DNA of 64,000 nucleotides, taken from the NCBI RefSeq assembly GCF_002278035.1, contig NZ_CP022603.1, positions 558,001 to 622,000 of the forward strand, in the 5' to 3' direction. Origin of the DNA: Ochrobactrum quorumnocens. GTDB lineage: Bacteria > Pseudomonadota > Alphaproteobacteria > Rhizobiales > Rhizobiaceae. The position numbers were made by a program, and so were the translations under genes. Every line of letters begins with the position of its first letter. Position 1 is the first letter of the stretch. The notes beneath the pieces are model-generated. The model was given only the letters and a program-made list of their open reading frames with translations, had not been told where the DNA came from and did no database searches. Positions 17,131 to 24,950 of this stretch are shown piece after piece.

Positions 17131-18141
17131 ATGAGAAAATTCCTAATCGCAACAACCGCACTCGTTTCTGCCGTTGCCACTTTTGCCGTCGGGCCAGCGC
17201 AGGCCGAATTCAAGAGCCGCAACATCCGCGTCTCCAATGGCATCAATGCCGATCATCCGGTCGGCGATGGCATCAAAGCGATGCAGGCATGTCTCGATGA
17301 AAAGTCGAATGGCAATCTGAAGCTCACAGCGTTCTGGGGCGGTGCATTGGGCGGTGATCTTCAGGCAACTCAAGCTCTGCGCTCGGGCGTTCAGGAAGCT
17401 GTTGTCACTTCCTCATCGCCTCTGGTTGGTATTGTTCCGGCACTTGGCGTCTTTGATCTCCCATTCCTGTTTGCCAATTCCGACGAAGCCTATACCGTCA
17501 TGGATGGTGAGTTTGGCGATCTGTTGAATGAAAAGCTCGAGGCAGCCGGTCTGGTTAATCTGGCTTATTGGGAAAACGGTTTCCGCAACCTGTCCAACTC
17601 CAAGCATCCCATCAACAAATGGGAAGATCTTGAAGGGATGAAGGTTCGCGTGATGCAGAACAATATCTTCCTCGATACGTTCAAGAATTTTGGTGCTAAT
17701 GCCACCCCGATGGCATTTGGTGAAATTTTCTCAGCGCTGGAAACCAAGGCCATCGACGCTCAGGAAAACCCATACGTGACGATCGACACTTCAAAATTCT
17801 ATGAAGTGCAAGCCTATGTTTCGGAAACAAAACACGCCTACACACCATTCCTTTTCTTGTTCTCAAAGCCGATCTTCGACACCTACTCTCCTGAAGAGCA
17901 AGCTGCTCTGAGGGAATGTGCTGACGTCGGTCGTGATGTAGAGCGCAAGGTAATCGGCGAACTGAACAAGAAGTCGCTCGAAAAGATCGAAGCGGCTGGC
18001 GTGAAGTTCAACACGATTACCCCAGAAGAACAGGCGCGTATTCTCGAAAAGTCTCAGGTGATTTACGAGAAGCATAAAGCTGATATCGGCACTGATATCG
18101 TGGAACGCGCTCAGAGTATCCTGGCCGACCTGCGCAAGTAA
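17131..18141 (+). CDS. TRAP transporter substrate-binding protein (DctP family)
   Basis: 336 residues from the ATG at 17131 (GGGAGG upstream); the frame opens earlier but only inside DctM. Signal peptide of about 26 residues ending GPAQA. Mature domains show the DctP pattern: ADHPVGDG near the N terminus, LQSGV-like ALRSGVQEA, the helix LFANSDEAY, YWENGFRNLSNSKHPI, and the substrate carboxylate-binding Arg in GMKVRVMQN, followed by NATPMAFGEIFSALETKAIDAQENP. It is the last gene of the transporter operon and is followed by a terminator. Confidence 0.95.
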   Translation: MRKFLIATTALVSAVATFAVGPAQAEFKSRNIRVSNGINADHPVGDGIKAMQACLDEKSNGNLKLTAFWGGALGGDLQATQALRSGVQEAVVTSSSPLVGIVPALGVFDLPFLFANSDEAYTVMDGEFGDLLNEKLEAAGLVNLAYWENGFRNLSNSKHPINKWEDLEGMKVRVMQNNIFLDTFKNFGANATPMAFGEIFSALETKAIDAQENPYVTIDTSKFYEVQAYVSETKHAYTPFLFLFSKPIFDTYSPEEQAALRECADVGRDVERKVIGELNKKSLEKIEAAGVKFNTITPEEQARILEKSQVIYEKHKADIGTDIVERAQSILADLRK

Positions 18142-18164
18142 GTCTCGGTTCAGACGCACAAGAA

Positions 18165-18197
18165 AGCCTGCGGCGATCTCTCACCGCGGGCTTTTTT
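18165..18197 (+). terminator. Intrinsic terminator after TRAP operon
   Basis: AGCCTGCGG and CCGCGGGCT pair with a 10-nt loop (one G-T pair), followed by six T. It lies 24 bp after the DctP stop and separates this operon from the convergent EamA gene. Confidence 0.85.
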
Positions 18198-18233
18198 AAG
18201 AGAGGATTTTATGGGGCACAATTGCCCGTCCGT

Positions 18234-19130
18234 TTACGCTCCCCGTTTCACTCGTTGTTCGCGGAAGAAAATAAACAATCCTGATCCGACGATCAGCGCT
18301 GCGCCAACCACCATGCTCGTCTTCGGAATATCCCCGAAGAACATCCAGCCGAATAAGACAGCCCACAGCAACAGCGTATATTGGAGCGGTGCGACGGTTG
18401 CTGCATCAGAGATCTTTAGCGCACGGTTGACGAGCATATGAGCAGCCATCGCCACAATACCCAAAAGCAGCATGAGTGTGATATCGGTAGACGTCCCCAG
18501 CGGACGCCAATCAAACGGCGCAAAAATAATGCCTGCGATCAGCGCCCCTATTAATTGGAAGAAAACGAGCGACTTGTCTGGTGTGGCGCGCAGACTGCGA
18601 CCCGAAATCATCATGAATGCAAAGGCAATCGTGCCAAGGATCGAGATGATGGCTGGAGCAGTAAACATGGCGCTGGACGGATTGAGCGCGATAATGACGC
18701 CCACAAAACCGATGCCGATAGCTGTCCAGCGCCGCCAGCCAACCTTTTCGCCAAGCAGAAAAGGCGATGCCGCTGCCACATAGATCGGTGCAGCCAGCCA
18801 ATAAGTCATGACATCAGCCAACGGCAGATACATGACAGCATAGTAGAACGCAAAGACCTCAAAGGTCGAAAAGAAAACACGCGCGGCCTGAAGAAGCCGC
18901 TTCTCCGCTTTTACAATGGGTTGCAGCCCGGCCCGCCAAAGAAAAGGAGCCAGAATGACAAGTGCTGCAACACTGCGGATCAGAATGACCTGACCCACGC
19001 TGTAACTGGCGACAAGCCATTTTCCCATTGCGTCGTTTAATGAAAACATCAGCATGCCCAAAAGCATGAGTGCAGGTCCGGCAATTGCCGGAAGTGCGCT
19101 GCCGCCCTGCTGTTGCGTTGTGGCAGACAT
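18234..19130 (-). CDS. EamA/DMT-superfamily permease
   Basis: 298 residues with GGAGGCTCC before the ATG. Ten membrane helices in two EamA repeats (about residues 15-145 and 155-285); repeat landmarks are LMFSLNDAMGKWL, YAVMYLPLADVMTYWLAAPIYV, and in the second half INRALK-like VNRALKISDAATVAPLQYTLLLWAV. DMT exporters and importers carry amino acids, sugars or nucleotide precursors, and the substrate cannot be read from sequence. It lies 37 bp downstream of the enolase-superfamily dehydratase on the same strand, suggesting that both act on one sugar acid. Confidence 0.88.
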   Translation of the reverse strand: MSATTQQQGGSALPAIAGPALMLLGMLMFSLNDAMGKWLVASYSVGQVILIRSVAALVILAPFLWRAGLQPIVKAEKRLLQAARVFFSTFEVFAFYYAVMYLPLADVMTYWLAAPIYVAAASPFLLGEKVGWRRWTAIGIGFVGVIIALNPSSAMFTAPAIISILGTIAFAFMMISGRSLRATPDKSLVFFQLIGALIAGIIFAPFDWRPLGTSTDITLMLLLGIVAMAAHMLVNRALKISDAATVAPLQYTLLLWAVLFGWMFFGDIPKTSMVVGAALIVGSGLFIFFREQRVKRGA

Positions 19131-19167
19131 GGAGCCTCCAATCAGAACTGTGGGTTATCGCCCGACA

Positions 19168-20370
19168 TCACATCGAGGTCGCATCTGAAATACGGCGACT
19201 TACCGTGAATGCCTTATCGAGCTCCGGATTTAACTCCATACCGAGGCCGGGACCGGGAGGAACCGTGATCATACCGTTCTTCACCTCTGGGAGAGCTGTG
19301 ACCAGATCGCGATACCAGGTCCGATAAAAGGCGCGGACACTCTCCTGCACCAACGCGTTCGGCGCATTTAGTGAAAGATGGGTCGAAGCACACAAAACCA
19401 CTGGACCTGTGCAATCATGCGGAGCAACCGGCAAATGCCATGCTTCGGCCATCGACGCAATTTTCCGGGCCTCGGACAACCCACCACACCAGGAGATATC
19501 CAGCATGACAATTCCAGCAACGCCGGTTTCAAGATAATCGCGAAAACCCCAGCGGGATGCGAGTGTTTCGGATGCGGAAATGGGCGCAGGAGAGACTTCT
19601 GCATAGCGCTTAAGGCTGGAAAGGCTGTCCATCTTGATCGGATCTTCATGCCAGAAAGTGCCATATGGCGTTAGTGCTTTCGCGATCTGCATGGCCGGCA
19701 AAAGCTGCCACATGGAGTGAAACTCCACCATAATGTCGATGCGATCACCAACAGCTTTGCGGATCTTTTCAAAAGGTTGAAGCGCGGCTTTCATATCCGT
19801 TGAAGAGATATATTGCCCCCGTGTTTTTTCCGCAGCAGCATCGAATGGCCAGATTTTCATGGCCGTGATGCCCTCTTCAAGAAGAGAGTGGGCCAATTCA
19901 TCAGCCCTGTGCAAAAAGCCGTTGAGATCATCGTAATCGCGACCGGTTGAAAGACCATAATTGCCCGTAGTCTGACCAGTTGCTTTCTTGATATACTCAG
20001 TACCCGCACAGGTATTGTAGGTTCGAATTTCCCGTCGCGAAAAACCACCCAGAAGCTGCGCTATCGGTTGGTTGGTGGCTTTGCCGAATATATCCCACAA
20101 CGCAATATCGAAAGCCGAGTTTCCGCGGACTTCTGCGCCGGACGAGCGAAAGCCCACATAACCAACGAGATCCGCTGCGAGCAGGTCGATTTCCAAAGGA
20201 TCGCGACCTATTACCCTTGGTGCAACATATTCGTGAATATAAGCCTCGACCGTTTCTGCGCCGAAAAATGTTTCACCAAGCCCGGTAATACCTTCGTCGG
20301 TATGGACAAGAACCCAGAGCAGGTTAGCGCGTTCAGCCACGCGCACGGTTTCCAGCGCAGTAATCTTCAT
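19168..20370 (-). CDS. Mandelate racemase/muconate lactonizing enzyme-family sugar-acid dehydratase
   Basis: 400 residues with AGGAGG before the ATG. N-terminal capping domain (MKITALETVRV, GITGLGETFFG) and C-terminal barrel. Magnesium ligands of the enolase superfamily are visible in order: the Glu of MVEFHSMW, the Glu of WHEDPI and the Glu of SASETLASRWG; the general-base region is MKIWPFD and the distal catalytic His is in PVAPHDCTGPV. The RSSGAEVRGNSAFDIALWDI segment is usual for galactonate/gluconate-type dehydratases. It should dehydrate an aldonate to a 2-keto-3-deoxy acid; which one is not predictable. It forms a two-gene operon with the EamA permease and converges with the TRAP operon. 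Confidence 0.85.
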   Translation of the reverse strand: MKITALETVRVAERANLLWVLVHTDEGITGLGETFFGAETVEAYIHEYVAPRVIGRDPLEIDLLAADLVGYVGFRSSGAEVRGNSAFDIALWDIFGKATNQPIAQLLGGFSRREIRTYNTCAGTEYIKKATGQTTGNYGLSTGRDYDDLNGFLHRADELAHSLLEEGITAMKIWPFDAAAEKTRGQYISSTDMKAALQPFEKIRKAVGDRIDIMVEFHSMWQLLPAMQIAKALTPYGTFWHEDPIKMDSLSSLKRYAEVSPAPISASETLASRWGFRDYLETGVAGIVMLDISWCGGLSEARKIASMAEAWHLPVAPHDCTGPVVLCASTHLSLNAPNALVQESVRAFYRTWYRDLVTALPEVKNGMITVPPGPGLGMELNPELDKAFTVSRRISDATSM

Positions 20371-21022
20371 AAATTCCTCCTAAACGCACCCCAAGATCAC
20401 TCCTCATAAGTCCTTGGGATTGCTCGCAATCCTGCCTGATTAAAGTATCAGATTCGTTAGCATCTCGCGGATAAAGCGCTAAAAAATCAGATGATTTTTT
20501 CATGGTGCCATTTTGAGATGAAAGCTGTGAACGGCAGGCTACACGGACACTTGCGAGGAGCGGGAATTATTGAAAATGGTGCAGTATTTGCCTGGCTGGG
20601 ACCACTGGAGCGGTGTTTTTTTGCTACCACAACGCATCTCGGCAATCGGTGAGTAGTTTCTCGCAACTCAACGAACGCGGGCAGAAGATGAGCGAACCTT
20701 TGGAAGTACGCGCTTGACCGGAAATGTGTCACTGCCGGCGGTTTGAGCATGTGCTAGGTGGCATTCTGGGATAACTAAAGCATTCCAGCAAAGTACGAAA
20801 CGGTTTTTCGTATAATACCGTGTAAAAACAATTAGTTACAACAGGTCCAACGATTCAATATTAACTGGAACTCAATAAGGAGCTCGCGCCGAACATTTCG
20901 TGAATGCGCGCGTGGTGCATAATGTGGCGCTTTATGAGGCATCAAAAACAAGGGGATACGCAATGTGCGACGTTGGTAAATCAAAGCTATATATAAATAT
21001 CATCCACTTAGGGGAAATTAGA
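20371..21022. other. Long intergenic region without a supported gene
   Basis: About 650 bp between the dehydratase start and tRNA-His. Short open frames occur (an 87-codon one on the minus strand at 20487-20750) but they have no ribosome site, domain or signal peptide. The region contains a degenerate palindromic repeat at 20777-20871. It may hold the dehydratase promoter and decayed coding sequence. A weak match to the GntR palindrome (TATCAGA near 20446) is not convincing. Confidence 0.5.
20777..20871. repeat. Degenerate AAAGCATTTCCAGCAAAAGTG-type repeat (split here as AAAGCATT...AACTGGAAC)
   Basis: A 95-bp segment starting AAAGCATTCCAGCAAAG and ending ATTAACTGGAAC. It aligns over its length with segments at 26909-26990, 43147-43252 (opposite orientation) and 47605-47673 (opposite, partial). 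Typical features are the GCGAAGCGG-like block, the GTAAAAACAA block and GGTTCCAACGATT near the end. Confidence 0.7.
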
Positions 21023-21099
21023 TGGTACGGACGGGTGGATTCGAACCACCGACCTCAGGAGCCACAATCCTGCGCTCTAACCAACTGAGCTACGACCGC
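21023..21099 (-). tRNA. tRNA-His (anticodon GTG)
   Basis: Full cloverleaf on the minus strand. D stem GCTC/GAGC, anticodon stem CAGGA/TCCTG with loop TTGTGGC (anticodon GTG), T stem GGTGG/CCACC with TTCGAAT loop, and an encoded CCA. The acceptor stem GCGGTCG pairs with CGTCCGT giving G1-U72 and a U5-U68 mismatch. Position 73 is A and the base before G1 is C, so the usual extra G at -1 is not encoded. This is the unusual alphaproteobacterial tRNA-His type. Confidence 0.95.
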
Positions 21100-21452
21100 G
21101 TACCTAAATCTCAACGAACTCGCTTGTGGTGTCCGCTGACAGGGGGTCACATACGGAGAATCGATCCACATTGCAAGTGATTACAACGATCTTTTTTGAA
21201 GAAATCCACGTTTGTTAGCCAAAGCGGCCCAATCGTTAAAATTGGACGGGTTTTGATTACCATGTTTTATGCATGCCTGTGCACAAAGCTGGATAATCGC
21301 TCGACACATAAAATTGCCGCACCCGCATTAACTAATGGAACAGAAAATGAGGTCCATATCGAATGGCAATATGGACCCGAACCCGCAAGCAGCTTATTAA
21401 CAGGTCGTTAAAGGGCACTTTGGGTGGTCGGAAGAACAGGTAAAGGACCGGT
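21100..21452. other. Intergenic region upstream of pdhS
   Basis: About 350 bp between tRNA-His and the histidine kinase gene. It should contain the promoters of both divergent transcription units. No convincing open frame or repeat was found; a 71-codon frame at 21196 begins with TTG without a ribosome site. Confidence 0.5.
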
Positions 21453-24400
21453 ATGTCAGGATCATACCCCTTCATCGACATTGCCGCGCTGGATCATATC
21501 CGCGAAGGCTTTGCCAAGGGCGATGCGCAGCTCGTGCTGACGCACGACCTTTCGACCGTTCTATGGATCAATGGCCCAGGAGCCAAGCTGTTCGGTTTTG
21601 AACGGATCGAAGATGTCATCGGTGACGAACTGGATCTGCCAGTTGCAACCCGCCGCCAGATTATGGGATCGAGTGGTGAAGTTGACACTGCGCCACGCGT
21701 TGTGGCCGTGCGTCTGGGTGCTGGCATGCGTTCAGAACTCACACGCCTTCAAGTTTCCCACCTGACAATGCCTGACGGCATCGAAGCGCTCTTGCTTGCT
21801 GTCGAGAAGCAGAATGCCACCCCTGACATAATTATTTCCGGCCTTGAAGATAATGCGACACATGTCGCGCTGATCGATGCTAGAGCGAAGGTGATTGCCT
21901 CAAGCCCTAGCTTTCCAGCCCTCGATATTTCTGCGTCAACGCTTGAAGATCTTATTGTTGAAGCAAGCGATGCCAGCGATCGGATCGTAAAGCGCCGTAT
22001 TCGCGCAGGCAGAAGCTCAGTGCCAGGTGCAATCGCACGGCTTATTGACAATCCAGCCTTACATCTTATCTGCATCGCCGTAGAAGCAGCCATAAAGCCT
22101 GCAACGACCAATGATACGAAAACAAATGCAGTCGCAGACAGCATCGCGCATGACGAAGAGATTGCGGTAAAAGAAACCAAGCCGAAAAGCTTTGTCTTTG
22201 ATCGCAATGGCCCACCTGCCCGTTTCATCTGGAAGACTGACGCGGCGGGATCGTTTACAGAGGTTTCACCGGAATTGGGTGTCATCATCGGTCCAAATGC
22301 GGCTGATGTCATAGGCAGGCGCTTCGCGGAAGTCGCCAATGTTTTCGCCTTCGATACGGATGGCAGCATCGGCTCGCTTCTGGAAAAACGCGACACCTGG
22401 TCTGGCAAAAAACTGCTTTGGCCTGTGGAAGGCACAAACCTCCGCGTGCCGGTCGAGCTTGCCGCCCTGCCCGTTTATTCGCGTGATCGTGAATTCATCG
22501 GCTTCCGGGGATTTGGCCTTGTGCGCCCCGAAGATGCGGAAGAAGACCCGGAGACAATCGGCCTTGTGCTTGCTGGCGGTATTCCGCAGAAGCGTGAAGC
22601 AGCTCCCACAATACAGGAAATGCTGAGCGCTGATGGTGATGACGATGTGTTGGCGCTTTCCGAAGAAGTAGCCAATGACGACCATCCAGACACCGGGCAT
22701 CAGATCACAGCTGCAGAGACGTTGCCTTTTGAGCTGACGCAAAACCCCGGTCGTCGTGAGTCCGACAAGGTCATTGAGTTACTCAATGCAGCCGCACGCG
22801 AAAAAGTGGAAGCGGATCAGGCAAAGCAGTTCAAGGGCAAAGAACAACGTCCTGAAGGCGGATTGACCGCAACCGAGCGCAACGCATTTCGAGAAATTGC
22901 TGATCGTCTGCGCAAGCAAGGACTGGCTAATTCTCGTCAGGACGGCGATGCACCAGTCGCAAAACCAGTAGAAAAGATTGAACAGCAGCAGCCCGCAGCA
23001 GAGCGTAACGCGCCGGTTGCGGTCAGGTCTGAAAATTTGCCTGCGGCGGACGACAAACCAGAAGCTGCAAAGCCAGACCAAAAACAGCCTGCCGATGAGA
23101 CAGCACTGCTCGCTAATCTGCCTATCCCCGTCATCATCCATTCGGGTGACCAGATTCATTATGTCAATGAGGCACTTCTCGGCCTAACAGGTTATGAAAC
23201 GCTCGAAGACATCCGTGATGCGGGTGGCGTCCAGGCATTATTTAACAGTGACAGTGATGAAGGTGGCAACCCTCAAGGTATGGTGCTGCGCCGTGCAGAC
23301 GGCAGCGAAGAGCCAGTAGATGCACATCTCAACGCCATTGGCTGGCGCAACGGTCGTGCGCTCATGCTGAGCCTTATGCCCGTTGCACCTGCATCCAACG
23401 AAGTTGAGGTTCCAGCAAAAGCCGAAATATCCAGTGAAAACCATACTGAAAAGCAGGCACTTAAAGCTCAGGTCGAAGAACTTAAGATTATTCTCGACAC
23501 GGCAACAGATGGCGTTGTGCTGATTGATCCCGAAGGTCGCATTCGCTCGATGAATCATTCTGCCGCCGCCCTTTTCGGCTATGACCGGACTGACGCCGAA
23601 GGCAAATTCTTCTCGATGCTGTTTGCGATCGAGAGCCAGCGTGCAGCGATGGATTATCTGCACGGGCTGTCCGAAAATGGTGTTCTCAGCGTCTTGAACG
23701 ACGGCAGGGAAGTGATTGGTCGAGAAGCTCAGGGAGGGTTTATCCCCCTCTTCATGACAATGGGTAAGCTTCCACACACCAGCGGTTTCTGCGCCGTGTT
23801 GCGCGACATCACGCAATGGAAGCGTACCGAAGAAGAGCTGACGAATGCGCGCAAGGAAGCTGAACGTGCATCCAACCAGAAAACTGACTTTCTGGCCCGT
23901 ATCAGCCACGAGATTCGCACACCACTTAACGCGATCATCGGCTTTTCCGAGTTGATGGCTGATGAGAAATTCGGCTCGATAGGAAATGATCGCTATCGCG
24001 ATTATCTGCGCGACATCAACCGTTCAGGCAACCATGTTCTGGCATTGGTCAATGACTTGCTCGATATCTCCAAGATAGAGGCCGGTGCACTCGATATGCA
24101 GTTTGAGGCGGTTTCGCTCAATGATGCGATTGGTGAAGCCATTGCTCTGATGCAACCGCAAGCAAACCGTGAGCGCGTCATTATACGCTCGAGTTTCCAG
24201 TCGAATCTGCCTGACATTGTCGCTGACGCACGTTCGATCAAGCAGGTAGCGCTCAATCTGTTGTCTAATGCGGTTCGCTTCACAGCAACTGGCGGACAGG
24301 TGATCGTCTCCACCAATTATGAATTGAATGGTGATGTGGTCATGCGCGTTCGTGATACGGGCGTAGGCATGACGAAGGCCGAAGTCGAGCAGGCTCTGAA

Positions 24401-24602
24401 GCCTTTCCGCCAAGTCAACACGATGCAGCGCAGACAGACAGAAAGCGCAAAAGACTGGCGCAATGAGGGTACGGGCTTAGGCCTGCCCCTTACAAAAGCG
24501 ATGGTCGAAGCAAACCGCGCGCAGTTTGCGATAGACTCGACGCCCGGACGCGGCACCGTGGTGGAAATAATCTTTCCGCCGACCCGCGTTCTCGCAGATT
24601 GA
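21453..24602 (+). CDS. pdhS: PAS-domain sensor histidine kinase, PdhS-like (PleC/DivJ homologue)
   Basis: 1049 residues, AAAGG ribosome site, no membrane helix or signal peptide, so cytoplasmic. The N-terminal third has PAS-like repeats (for example about 10-110 and 265-370), followed by an acidic/Gln-rich linker and two further PAS domains (about 545-640 and 670-790). The kinase core has the H box with H819 in RISHEIRTPLNAIIG, the N box VALNLLSNAVRF, G1 MRVRDTGVGMT and G2 GTGLGLPLTKAM. Size, order and cytoplasmic nature fit Brucella PdhS, an essential old-pole kinase acting on DivK. The nearby aceA matches the known Brucella neighbourhood as I recall it. Confidence 0.85.
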   Translation: MSGSYPFIDIAALDHIREGFAKGDAQLVLTHDLSTVLWINGPGAKLFGFERIEDVIGDELDLPVATRRQIMGSSGEVDTAPRVVAVRLGAGMRSELTRLQVSHLTMPDGIEALLLAVEKQNATPDIIISGLEDNATHVALIDARAKVIASSPSFPALDISASTLEDLIVEASDASDRIVKRRIRAGRSSVPGAIARLIDNPALHLICIAVEAAIKPATTNDTKTNAVADSIAHDEEIAVKETKPKSFVFDRNGPPARFIWKTDAAGSFTEVSPELGVIIGPNAADVIGRRFAEVANVFAFDTDGSIGSLLEKRDTWSGKKLLWPVEGTNLRVPVELAALPVYSRDREFIGFRGFGLVRPEDAEEDPETIGLVLAGGIPQKREAAPTIQEMLSADGDDDVLALSEEVANDDHPDTGHQITAAETLPFELTQNPGRRESDKVIELLNAAAREKVEADQAKQFKGKEQRPEGGLTATERNAFREIADRLRKQGLANSRQDGDAPVAKPVEKIEQQQPAAERNAPVAVRSENLPAADDKPEAAKPDQKQPADETALLANLPIPVIIHSGDQIHYVNEALLGLTGYETLEDIRDAGGVQALFNSDSDEGGNPQGMVLRRADGSEEPVDAHLNAIGWRNGRALMLSLMPVAPASNEVEVPAKAEISSENHTEKQALKAQVEELKIILDTATDGVVLIDPEGRIRSMNHSAAALFGYDRTDAEGKFFSMLFAIESQRAAMDYLHGLSENGVLSVLNDGREVIGREAQGGFIPLFMTMGKLPHTSGFCAVLRDITQWKRTEEELTNARKEAERASNQKTDFLARISHEIRTPLNAIIGFSELMADEKFGSIGNDRYRDYLRDINRSGNHVLALVNDLLDISKIEAGALDMQFEAVSLNDAIGEAIALMQPQANRERVIIRSSFQSNLPDIVADARSIKQVALNLLSNAVRFTATGGQVIVSTNYELNGDVVMRVRDTGVGMTKAEVEQALKPFRQVNTMQRRQTESAKDWRNEGTGLGLPLTKAMVEANRAQFAIDSTPGRGTVVEIIFPPTRVLAD

Positions 24603-24610
24603 CAATTTTA

Positions 24611-24636
24611 AGCCCTCCACATGGAGGGCTTTTTTA
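24611..24636 (+). terminator. Intrinsic terminator after pdhS
   Basis: AGCCCTCC and GGAGGGCT pair around a short loop and run into T6, 8 bp after the pdhS stop. Confidence 0.9.
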
Positions 24637-24646
24637 TATACAAACC

Positions 24647-24674
24647 AAAAAAAACGCCGATAAAAATCAGCGTT
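24647..24674 (-). terminator. Minus-strand intrinsic terminator with no visible gene upstream
   Basis: On the minus strand AACGCTGAT pairs with ATCGGCGTT (9 pairs, one G-T) around TTTT and leads into a run of eight T (A8 at 24647-24654 on the plus strand). It faces the pdhS terminator. No coding sequence is visible on the minus strand between here and 24950, so a non-coding transcript is possible. Confidence 0.6.
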
Positions 24675-24950
24675 GGAGAATCTCAGAGACAAAGAGACAC
24701 AAAAGCAATCGCAAATGAGGGCCTGACGGCGGCTCGATAGTTACTCAGTGTTGCACTTTTTATGACGCATAGCCGGTTAATCGGTCGTTAAAATTAAGGT
24801 TCAGAGTTTAGACATTGGAAACTCCTGTAAAATCAGGGTTAATTTCCTAGAAACAATTGTTTAACCATATGTCAGAATCAGCATGGACGGCTTTGCTTTG
24901 CCACAGTGCTGGTTTAGATTACAGAATATGTCTCACTGATAGGATGGTTG

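Noticed and set aside
20487-20750. 87-codon minus-strand frame in the gap before tRNA-His
   Set aside because: No ribosome site, no domain, unusual composition; more likely random or decayed sequence.
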